Assembly: GCA_958419975.1 (NCBI GenBank)
Contig: CATZIG010000128.1
Location: 1-5,859, forward strand
Direction of reading: 5' to 3'
DNA from: an uncultured Collinsella sp.
Lineage (GTDB): Bacteria; Actinomycetota; Coriobacteriia; Coriobacteriales; Coriobacteriaceae
Length of the DNA: 5,859 nucleotides
Part shown: positions 1-5,115 of the stretch, piece by piece
How the letters are laid out: each line of letters begins with the position of its first letter
Position numbering within the stretch: the first letter of the stretch is position 1
The notes under the pieces: generated by a model
Told to the model about the DNA's origin: nothing
What the model saw: the letters and a program-made list of their open reading frames with translations, nothing else
Database searches by the model: none
Translations under genes and position numbers: made by a program

Positions 1-1
1 G

Positions 2-346
2 CTGCTTTCTGATGATTACGAGATGGATAAGCTGAATCGGATGCTTGCCATATTGGGGCTAGACGAAATGATTGCCTCTGTGGAGAACGGGGCAGCGGCG
101 ATGCTTGACGGCGGGAAAGGAGGGGTGTCCGGCGGGGAGAAGCAAAAGATTGCAATTGTGAGACAGCTGTTGAAATCGCCGGACGTTATGCTTTTTGATG
201 AACCGACCTCAGCACTTGATGCGAAGAGTCGAGGCGCGCTGATCAAATTGCTTCACGAAGTTAAGAGAGACCATATTGTAATCGTTGTCACTCATGACGA
301 GGAGATGCTTGCCGCCTGTGACGAGGTCATTTCGATGCCTGGATGA
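2..346 (+). CDS. ABC transporter ATP-binding protein, C-terminal part (5' end outside window)
   Basis: This is the C-terminal 114 residues of an ABC ATPase that would power transport across the cytoplasmic membrane. Seen in the sequence: an ABC signature (VSGGEKQKIAIVRQLL), Walker B with D-loop (VMLFDEPTSALD) and an H-loop (IVVTHDEE), in the usual order. The Walker A and any membrane domain lie before the window, so the reading starts open at base 2. The stretch before the signature resembles exporter-type (peptide, lantibiotic or multidrug) nucleotide-binding domains, but the substrate cannot be named. The stop is TGA at 344-346. GC and codon use (att, gta, ctt, aga-type codons) are lower than in galE, which hints at an accessory gene. 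A terminator 130 bases downstream could end its transcript. The ATPase assignment is firm; the exporter subtype is inference. Confidence 0.93.
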   Translation: MLSDDYEMDKLNRMLAILGLDEMIASVENGAAAMLDGGKGGVSGGEKQKIAIVRQLLKSPDVMLFDEPTSALDAKSRGALIKLLHEVKRDHIVIVVTHDEEMLAACDEVISMPG

Positions 347-478
347 TTATCGGATTGTGACGTTGAAGACCAAGAAGCTCGAAATGGCGTGGATTATGGG
401 TAGGTCTACGGGTGCGCCGTCGGTGTCCTGAGACTCAGCCGCTCGGCAAGAAGGTTTTATAGCGTGTTTGCCCAGGGG

Positions 479-517
479 GGTCCCTTTGTCCGGTAGTGAC
501 AAGGGGACCTTTCTTTT
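479..517 (+). terminator. Rho-independent terminator hairpin
   Basis: The arms 479-490 and 498-509 form a 12-base-pair stem with a single G-T pair and a 7-base loop. The stem is followed directly by a T-rich tail (tttctttt, 510-517). It would end transcription from the ABC transporter side, or shield the following transposase gene from readthrough. The gene-free stretch before it (347-478) shows no other feature. Confidence 0.8.
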
Positions 518-519
518 GC

Positions 520-541
520 TCCCCTCTTGCGGCGGAGGGGG
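520..541 (+). promoter_or_regulatory. Hairpin covering the ribosome-binding site of the transposase remnant
   Basis: CCCCTC at 521-526 pairs with GAGGGG at 535-540 across an 8-base loop, and a flanking T-G pair (520/541) can extend the stem. The right arm is the purine-rich Shine-Dalgarno-like ggagggg that lies 6 bases before the ATG at 547. If it folds in the RNA it would hide that site. Such folds are known in front of transposase genes, where they limit translation from readthrough transcripts. The role here is inference. Confidence 0.4.
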
Positions 542-546
542 ACACC

Positions 547-1074
547 ATGCGCCTATGCAGGACGAACTGCGCGTTCTTGTCGAATGATGGGCTATGTGTA
601 GAGATGATGGTCTCGGGTAGAGGCCGTGTCGCACTCGGCTGCGACGAACCAGGCATTCAATCTTCATCCGGGAGGGCCTTGGCAAGACGAGCAGGGCGAA
701 GACCTTGGCGACGTTCGAGGGCCGTGTGACGCCCGGCTCCACGCTCATCCACGACATGGAGGGCGCGCACATGACGCTTGTCAACAAGCTGTCACTGAAG
801 AGCCAGCGCTACAACGCGAAGCTGCTCAAGTGCGTTCCCGACGGCCAGAACCCGCTGGGGCCCGTGAACCGGATGCGCTACTTCATGCAGAGCTTCCTGA
901 GGGTTCACCCCGGCTCCAACCGGGACGACATGCAGGGCTGTGGCTATGAGTCCGCCCGAGGACAAGCTTGAGAAGGTCGCGATGGTGCTCGATCGGGCAA
1001 TGCGATACCCGAAAACGCTCAGGTTCAGGCAGTTCTATGCAAGAAGGCCCAGCTCAGATGAGTTCGACGAGTAA
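547..1074 (+). pseudogene. Degenerate transposase gene (possibly IS1595/ISXO2-like), frameshifted
   Basis: The coding signal moves between frames. From ATG 547 one frame reads through GLCVEMMVSGRGRVAL. At about 670 it must shift to the frame reading GLGKTSRAKTLATFEGR, then a stretch containing STLIHDMEGAH and HPGSNRDDMQG. At about 940 it shifts again to read PPEDKLEKVAMVLDRAMRYP and ends at TAA 1072-1074. The HDxExAH motif and the later N-rich helical part look like the catalytic core of a DDE transposase of a kind I associate with Coriobacteria. The IS1595-like label is from memory and uncertain. The second shift is best explained by a short deletion after MQG, where related proteins would continue with a YL-DLF-like segment. 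The N-terminal zinc-ribbon part is not recognisable. No intact gene can be read from this stretch, so it is a dead remnant. Confidence 0.65.
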
Positions 1075-1117
1075 TATTTATCAACACAGTGCAAGGGGGA
1101 TTTTATTTGTATTTCAT

Positions 1118-1137
1118 CCGTGTTGAGCTTCACACGG
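1118..1137. repeat. Small perfect inverted repeat in the gap after the transposase remnant
   Basis: CCGTGT (1118-1123) and ACACGG (1132-1137) form a 6-base-pair stem with an 8-base loop. It lies in the 165-base gap (1075-1239) between two convergent genes. It has no T-tract in either direction, so it is not a convincing terminator. Nothing else was seen in this gap, including any recognisable IS end. Confidence 0.3.
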
Positions 1138-1239
1138 TGCGCGACTCATCGCAAACTGGCGGTCGCAGCGGAAAGAAAACCGACTGTAGACGAACGATCG
1201 AAATCGGGAGCAGATAGCCACCGGATGCTTTTCGGTCTC

Positions 1240-1908
1240 CTACGCGTCGACCTCCGCGATTTCTTCTGCGTCTCGCCAAGTTGAAAGGAGCGATGTCGAA
1301 AACTCCTTTTCGGTTAGCGTCAAGACATCCTTCACGCAAAACCCTTTCAATTTGTCAGGAAGCCCAAAGCGTGCTTTTCTCCTAATCGAACTGGCAACTC
1401 GCTTCAACGCGGTCTTGTTCTTGTCCTCGTTGTATACCAAAACAAAGACGCAGTGCTCGCGAAACCATCTCGTCCTCTTTCCCCACAGGTCCGAGCAGAT
1501 CAAAACGCTGTCCTTGCACTTCTCGATGAGGGCGTCCCTTTGGCCAAGATTGATACCAAGCTCTTCGTCATCCTTGGAGTTGAGCCTCTTCCCCAGCGTC
1601 TCCTTCAGACTGCCGTTCTTAAATTCGACTAGATATAACGTTTCCCGGTCGCAATACAGCGCATCGGCGGAGCGCGGGAGTTGCATCCACCTATTGACCT
1701 TTTTGCAGTAGCATTCTTTAACAGAGTCAAAATTGACAACAGGGAAATCGTCATCCACAAGAGAGACGCTCCCGTCTCTGGATGTTTTGGAGATGGTCGA
1801 CGTGCAGTCCCTTAGGATACAGGTCCTGCAACGGGAGCAACCATCGCTGCCATCTGGCACCGCGGGAGAGTTCGGATGAGGGCAGGAGGCGCACAGGTCG
1901 CTACTCAA
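1240..1908 (-). CDS. Putative PD-(D/E)xK-like nuclease partner of the AAA ATPase, cysteine-rich N-terminus
   Basis: A 222-residue protein, second gene of a two-gene operon. I do not recognise a named family. Residues 1-35 carry six cysteines (C6, C9, C24, C27, C30, C35; CxxC pairs) that could bind zinc. Residues 81-98 read ADALYCDRETLYLVEFKNG, with an acidic D82 and E95-x-K97 at the end of a predicted beta strand. This matches the D...(D/E)xK core of PD-(D/E)xK nucleases. A later strand, HCVFVLVYNEDKN (152-164), resembles the following core strand. I chose the TTG at 1906-1908 because AGGGAGGAG (1916-1924) sits 7 bases upstream. The TTG overlaps the ATPase stop (TTGAGTAG), so translation is probably coupled. 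A longer start (TTG 1938) has no such site. Small proteins of this look occur beside AAA ATPases in Firmicutes, as I recall. Nuclease activity and a defence role are inference. No hydrophobic segment is present, so it should be cytoplasmic. Confidence 0.65.
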   Translation of the reverse strand: MSSDLCASCPHPNSPAVPDGSDGCSRCRTCILRDCTSTISKTSRDGSVSLVDDDFPVVNFDSVKECYCKKVNRWMQLPRSADALYCDRETLYLVEFKNGSLKETLGKRLNSKDDEELGINLGQRDALIEKCKDSVLICSDLWGKRTRWFREHCVFVLVYNEDKNKTALKRVASSIRRKARFGLPDKLKGFCVKDVLTLTEKEFSTSLLSTWRDAEEIAEVDA

Positions 1909-3199
1909 GGCCGTACTCCTCCCTCTCAAGCGTATCAAAAGGAGCCGCCAGCTTCTCGTAGGCGACCTCAGTCGAGCCGGTTATATCGGCAAAGCGAGAG
2001 CGTCCATCAGTGCAGGTCTCCGCAAGATAATATGAGCACAATCCATCAACAGCGTGCTTCTTAGAATACACTTCGATCGCATTCAGGAAATATGGACTAT
2101 GGGTGCTCATTAAGACGTGCATCCCGAGCTCTTTCTGGAGCAGCACGATTATCTCGGCGAAGGCCAGCTGCCATGCAGGATGAAGATGAATCTCGGGTTC
2201 ATCGAGGATAATAGTCCCTCCGGCATCTAGCGCGCCGGACTTCAAGAGCACCTTCATGATGGCGAACGTCTTCAAGCCAGCAGAAAGGTTCCCAGGCTCC
2301 AACCCCCGAGCGAAGCCCTCTTCGAGATACGTAAGGTGACCGCGACTTTCGCTCCTCTCGAAATGCCCCGGACATAAGGAGGAAACCTTGTCCATGAGAA
2401 CCTTCAGGCGTCGCTCCTTCGCGATCTCTTCGAACAGCGAGGACTCGCTGTCATCCTTACGGATGGTCGCCTGAATCAAATCTTGCCGCAGCTCCTCCTG
2501 GTGTCCAAGGAGGGGCTTGAACCGAAAAGCGGGGCCGTAGGGTCCTCCGAGAGAATCGATCAGGAACGGGTCGTCCAGATAATGCGCCCTGAATCGCAAA
2601 ACCCTCCTATCGTGCACCTCCGCCACCTCGTCACTTGCAACCGAGAAAACCGTAGATGCGTCCTTTATCTGGAGTTCGACCTTCCCGGGCTCTTCGCCGA
2701 AAACCGAATTGATCTGGCCGTTGAACTCGCTTCGGAACCTGTTTGTCGCAATCGCACGAAATACCTCATCATCGGAGATATCCATGATCTCGATAATCTG
2801 ATCGGCAACTCCTGCTACGCCATTCGTGAAATCGGATTCGATCTCACGGGAGATCTCCTCCCCGTAATACTCCTTTATCTCATCAATAAGCTCGTCCCTC
2901 GTGCACTCGCCCGAAAAAACCCTGTCGATGAAACTATTCATTCTTCCAGCAGTTCGCCTGTGGCGAGACGTGGAGTCGAGAGGGCTTCCCACATATGCCT
3001 TCCTGATGGCGCGCTCAACACTATTGCGCCTCATGCGGTCGATTTTGTTCTCCGAATCGGACATGCTGTTGAAGGCCGCATAAAGCGCTTTTCCAACCGT
3101 GCTTTTCCCCGTCCCGTTCTCCCCGGCGATCACGGCAATACCATTAATCTCGATATCGGCCTCAGCGACCCTGCCGATGTTTTTCATCTTGATTTTCAA
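1901..3199 (-). CDS. AAA-family (AAA15/AAA21, OLD-like) ATPase, candidate defence component
   Basis: A 432-residue cytoplasmic ABC/SMC-like ATPase with a complete active-site set. Walker A is GENGTGKST (26-34), the ABC-type signature is NLSAGLK (304-310), Walker B is IILDEPEIHLHP (330-341), and the H-loop is STHSP (365-369). The region between 45 and 290 is a charged helical insertion, as in OLD-like and RloC/PtuA/AriA-type ATPases. About 60 residues follow the H-loop; no TOPRIM nuclease domain is fused, so any effector must be the partner gene. The start is TTG 3199: the resulting MKIKMKNIGRVAEADIEING fits the usual first strand of this family. The only alternative, ATG 3187, would trim it, and an in-frame stop lies just upstream. 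No strong Shine-Dalgarno is seen, only GGTGA 6 bases upstream. Its stop is overlapped by the start of the nuclease-like gene, so the two act as one operon. Known systems of this shape sense phage and gate a nuclease by ATP turnover; that role is inferred here. Confidence 0.85.
   Translation of the reverse strand: MKIKMKNIGRVAEADIEINGIAVIAGENGTGKSTVGKALYAAFNSMSDSENKIDRMRRNSVERAIRKAYVGSPLDSTSRHRRTAGRMNSFIDRVFSGECTRDELIDEIKEYYGEEISREIESDFTNGVAGVADQIIEIMDISDDEVFRAIATNRFRSEFNGQINSVFGEEPGKVELQIKDASTVFSVASDEVAEVHDRRVLRFRAHYLDDPFLIDSLGGPYGPAFRFKPLLGHQEELRQDLIQATIRKDDSESSLFEEIAKERRLKVLMDKVSSLCPGHFERSESRGHLTYLEEGFARGLEPGNLSAGLKTFAIMKVLLKSGALDAGGTIILDEPEIHLHPAWQLAFAEIIVLLQKELGMHVLMSTHSPYFLNAIEVYSKKHAVDGLCSYYLAETCTDGRSRFADITGSTEVAYEKLAAPFDTLEREEYGLE
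1916..1924 (-). promoter_or_regulatory. Shine-Dalgarno deciding the TTG start of the nuclease-like gene
   Basis: On the minus strand AGGGAGGAG lies 7 bases before the TTG at 1908, inside the last codons of the ATPase gene. It is the only good ribosome-binding site near the gene start and it favours the short 222-residue reading. Its place within the upstream gene implies translational coupling. Confidence 0.6.
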
Positions 3200-3276
3200 T
3201 GCATATCACCAGCTCTAAACTCGCGAGACTCAATAGCTCGATTATCGCACAGAGAGATCGACTTCTCGAGGACTCC
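3196..3276 (-). pseudogene. Possible C-terminal remnant of a lost first gene of the ATPase operon
   Basis: On the minus strand this frame is open for 26 codons and ends at TGA 3198-3196, which overlaps the ATPase TTG start (TTGA). It reads protein-like text such as EKSISLCDNRAIESREF, with codons similar to the ATPase gene. Upstream it meets an in-frame TAG at 3277-3279, beyond which other inserted DNA begins, and no start codon with a ribosome-binding site is available. A stop/start overlap would explain why the ATPase lacks a strong Shine-Dalgarno. It is equally possible that this is an untranslated leader that happens to be open, and I cannot assign a family. Confidence 0.25.
3241..3246 (-). 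promoter_or_regulatory. Possible -10 box for the ATPase-nuclease operon
   Basis: On the minus strand GATAAT lies about 42 bases upstream of the ATPase TTG start, matching TATAAT in five of six bases. No good -35 box is found 16-18 bases further upstream. The call is weak and rests on the -10 match and its distance only. Confidence 0.25.
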
Positions 3277-3280
3277 CTAA

Positions 3281-3403
3281 ATGGAACGCGCGGTGAGGAC
3301 ATGGCTCGCCGCCGTCCGCTTCGCGTTCGCGCGGGGGAAGGTGACGACCAGGGACCTCTCCGGGCTCATCGAGAGGAGCGCCAGATTCTCCTCGTCCATT
3401 TGA
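3281..3403 (+). CDS. Truncated 5' gene fragment (40 codons), disrupted at an IS end
   Basis: ATG 3281 is preceded by GAGGA (3268-3272) with an 8-base spacer. The frame has strongly GC-rich third positions like the local housekeeping genes. It reads MERAVRTWLAAVRFAFARGK and then VTTRDLSGLIERSARFSSS. The second part has the spacing of a helix-turn-helix (LSGLIERS followed by SSS), so a DNA-binding regulator divergent to the ATPase operon is conceivable but unproven. The frame ends at TGA 3401-3403, exactly where the left end of an IS3-type element seems to start, so the stop is probably supplied by the insertion and the gene is a broken stub. I do not recognise the family. The antisense frame over the same bases is also open for 40 codons but has no ribosome-binding site. 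Confidence 0.35.
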   Translation: MERAVRTWLAAVRFAFARGKVTTRDLSGLIERSARFSSSI

Positions 3404-3712
3404 ACTGTATCGTATTCAAGGACACTTGACTTAGAGGAATGGCGTTGAGCGGCGATAATCGTTTCAGCGCCAAAAAGAAAGGAGTGTCAGTCATGGCAGA
3501 CGGGCCCTCCTACACAGCGGGGTACCGCGCCGAGGCCGCAGACTTCGCCGCCGCGTCGGGGAAGCCCATCGCCCAAGTGGCAGCCGACCTCGGCATCAAC
3601 GAGAAGACCCTGGGAAGATGGGTGACGGTCAGGAAGAAGGAGCTGACCAACCACCCGGTCGCGGCGGCCGCAAGTGCATGCGCGAGCTCGAGCCCGAGAA
3701 CGAGCTCCTAAA
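3401..3712 (+). mobile_element. Remnant of an IS3-family insertion sequence, left end plus part of orfA
   Basis: The element appears to begin with TGAACTGTATCG at 3401. IS3-family ends start with TG, and the segment AAGGACACTTGA (3418-3429) has the look of IS3-group terminal repeats. It contains the first part of orfA and is cut off within the leucine-zipper region near 3712. No orfB and no right end are present before galE. The left boundary comes from sequence likeness and from the coincident end of the disrupted frame, not from a paired repeat. The right boundary is where transposase-like text stops. Confidence 0.55.
3493..3711 (+). pseudogene. IS3-family transposase OrfA fragment, frameshifted and truncated
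   Basis: ATG 3493 has a good ribosome-binding site (AAAGGAG, ending 8 bases upstream). The first 50 residues are typical OrfA: SYTAGYRAEAADFAAASG, then PIAQVAADLGINEKTLGRWV, the helix-turn-helix that binds the element's ends. After about 3650 the reading frame turns into an alanine/serine-rich tail that stops at TAA 3709-3711. The neighbouring frame continues with GRKCMRELEPENELLK, the start of the leucine zipper, so one indel between about 3640 and 3675 has broken the gene. Beyond ELLK the zipper is lost and galE terminator sequence begins. The normal protein is near 90-100 residues and is followed by orfB through a programmed frameshift; none of that remains, so no transposase can be made. 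Confidence 0.8.
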
Positions 3713-3743
3713 AGGCCCCGACCTCACATTGGAGGCCGGGGCC
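3710..3743 (-). terminator. Rho-independent terminator of galE
   Basis: On the minus strand the arms 3743-3732 and 3725-3714 form a 12-base-pair, very GC-rich stem with one A-C mismatch and a 6-base loop. Four T residues follow (complement of 3713-3710). It begins 44 bases after the galE stop. The T-run falls inside the transposase remnant, so the element was truncated right at this terminator. Confidence 0.75.
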
Positions 3744-3744
3744 C

Positions 3745-3774
3745 GTAGATTTTGGAATATGCCTAGAAATCTAC
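3745..3774. repeat. Perfect 8-base inverted repeat between galE and its terminator
   Basis: GTAGATTT (3745-3752) and AAATCTAC (3767-3774) are perfect inverted copies around a 14-base centre. The repeat lies between the galE stop and the GC-rich terminator. It could be a second stem in the galE 3' end that protects the transcript, a protein-binding palindrome, or a scar of insertion. It has no T-tract of its own. Confidence 0.5.
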
Positions 3775-3786
3775 CGCGGTTGAGTG

Positions 3787-4848
3787 CTACTCGGCGTCAG
3801 CGAAGCCGTTGGGGTTGTGGCTCTGCCAGTTCCAGCTATCGCGGCACATGTCCGCGATGTCGTACTGGGCCTTCCAGCCCATCATGCGCTCGGCCTTGGA
3901 GGCATCGCACCAGTTGGCAGCGATGTCGCCGGCGCGGCGCTCGCGGATCACGTAGGGTAGCTCCTTGCCACAAGCCTTGGAGAAGGCGGCGACGACCTCG
4001 AGTACCGAGGTGCCGGTGCCGGTGCCCAAGTTAAAGATCTCGACGCCGGTCTTGCCGTTCATCCAGTTAAGGGCGGCAACGTGACCAGATGCCAGATCGC
4101 ACACGTGGATGTAGTCGCGCACGCCGGTGCCGTCGGGGGTGGGGTAGTCGTTGCCAAAGACCTGAACGGCCTCGAGCTTGCCCACGGCGACCTGGGCGAC
4201 ATAGGGCACCAGGTTGTTGGGGATGCCCTTGGGGTCCTCGCCGATCAGGCCCGACGGATGAGCGCCAATGGGGTTGAAGTAACGGAGCAGCACGACGTCC
4301 CACTCGGGGTCGGCGGTGTGGACGTCCATAAGGATCTGCTCGATCATCCACTTGGTCCAACCATAGGGGTTGGTCGCGGGCTTCTTAGGATCCTCCTCGG
4401 TGACGGGCGGGTTGTCCGGGTCGCCATAGACGGTCGAGGAGCTCGAGAAGATGATGGACTTGCAGCCATGGTTGCGCATGACGTCGATGAGCACCAGGGT
4501 GTTCTCGATGTTGTTGTGGTAGTACTCGACGGGCTTGCTCACCGACTCGCCGACGGCCTTAAAGCCGGCAAAGTGGATGACGCGGTCGATCTGATGGGTA
4601 TCGAAGATCTTGTTCATCGCGTCGCGGTCGAGCACGTTGGCCTCGTAGAAGGTGAGGTTCTTGGCGGCCTCGTCGCCCACGATGGTCTTGACGCGGTCGA
4701 CGGCGACGGAGCTGGAGTTGGAAAGATCATCGACGATGACGACCTGGTAGCCGCCCTCGAGCAGCTGAACGACGGTGTGCGAGCCGATAAAGCCGGCGCC
4801 ACCGGTTACGAGGACGCAGGTGTCTTTGGGGTCGAGTGCTTTGGACAT
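3787..4848 (-). CDS. galE: UDP-glucose 4-epimerase
   Basis: GalE interconverts UDP-galactose and UDP-glucose using tightly bound NAD, in the cytoplasm. It serves the Leloir pathway and supplies UDP-galactose for surface polysaccharides. The 353 residues match the family's usual 330-350. Seen: the NAD-binding TGGAGFIGSH (15-24), FAGFKAVGES (93-102), FSSSSTVYG (134-142) with the catalytic Ser at 137, and the catalytic YGWTK (Tyr162, Lys166). The substrate-side motifs RYFNPIGAHPSG and IGEDPKGIPNNLVPY follow, then the C-terminal FNLGTGTGTSVLEVV. All key residues are present, so it should be active. The start ATG 4848 has AGGAG (4858-4854) five bases upstream. It stands alone, with its own promoter region and terminator and no gal neighbours in view. 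Codon use is strongly C/G-ending, typical of a core chromosomal gene and unlike the DNA to its left. Confidence 0.97.
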   Translation of the reverse strand: MSKALDPKDTCVLVTGGAGFIGSHTVVQLLEGGYQVVIVDDLSNSSSVAVDRVKTIVGDEAAKNLTFYEANVLDRDAMNKIFDTHQIDRVIHFAGFKAVGESVSKPVEYYHNNIENTLVLIDVMRNHGCKSIIFSSSSTVYGDPDNPPVTEEDPKKPATNPYGWTKWMIEQILMDVHTADPEWDVVLLRYFNPIGAHPSGLIGEDPKGIPNNLVPYVAQVAVGKLEAVQVFGNDYPTPDGTGVRDYIHVCDLASGHVAALNWMNGKTGVEIFNLGTGTGTSVLEVVAAFSKACGKELPYVIRERRAGDIAANWCDASKAERMMGWKAQYDIADMCRDSWNWQSHNPNGFADAE

Positions 4849-4885
4849 GTAGTCTCCTATCGAATCAGGAACACTTCTTCAGGGG

Positions 4886-4913
4886 AGTATAGCGCAGGCA
4901 GGGGCACCCAAAA
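4886..4913 (-). promoter_or_regulatory. Likely galE promoter
   Basis: On the minus strand TATACT (4891-4886) is a near-consensus -10 box. TTTTGG (4913-4908) sits 16 bases upstream as a poor -35. Transcription would start about 30 bases before the galE ATG. The -10 is convincing, the -35 is not, and no operator was seen. Confidence 0.45.
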
Positions 4914-5043
4914 CGTGCAGGGCAGGAAAAGCAGATGAACATGCTAACGTACTCATGGAAATGTTTGGCGTGGGCATACCCTCGATCTTGACGTTTGCAT
5001 ACGAGCCGCCGACCATACGGTTTGCTGCCGTTCGTGGAAATCG

Positions 5044-5071
5044 TTGGGATGCGCCGGATGTACGCTAATAT
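5044..5071 (+). promoter_or_regulatory. Possible promoter of the coiled-coil wall protein gene
   Basis: TTGGGA (5044-5049) and TAATAT (5066-5071) are spaced by 16 bases, each matching consensus in four of six positions. This would give a leader of roughly 40 bases. An A/T-rich stretch (TATAAA at 5089-5094) is a rival -10 but has no partner box. The rest of the 267-base divergent region (4849-5115) shows no gene or RNA that I can support. Confidence 0.35.
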
Positions 5072-5115
5072 GTATGAGTTGAGCGACATATAAATAAACA
5101 TGTAACGGAGTAGAT

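Noticed and set aside
347..787. 146-codon minus-strand open frame across the terminator and transposase remnant
   Set aside because: It runs through a terminator hairpin and opposite transposase-like coding text and has no recognisable motif.
1118..1137. Inverted repeat as terminator of the ATPase-nuclease operon
   Set aside because: The stem is only 6 base pairs and neither side is followed by a T-tract. It is kept only as a small repeat.
1352..1711. 119-codon plus-strand open frame opposite the nuclease-like gene
   Set aside because: It is antisense to the frame carrying the ExK motif and cysteine cluster. Its Ser/Leu/Phe-rich text looks like a reverse reading.
2483..3280. 265-codon plus-strand open frame opposite the ATPase
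   Set aside because: It is antisense to conserved ATPase motifs, shows no recognisable domain and has no good start signal.
3277..3399. 40-codon minus-strand frame (MDEENLALLS...) opposite the disrupted stub
   Set aside because: It has no ribosome-binding site before its ATG, and the plus-strand frame over the same bases has one. It could only matter if joined through the TAG at 3277 to the remnant upstream of the ATPase, which I cannot show.
4081..4938. 285-codon plus-strand open frame opposite galE
   Set aside because: It is the antisense shadow of a clear, complete galE. The translation is a low-complexity V/D/G/L-rich text produced by reading GC-rich codons backwards.
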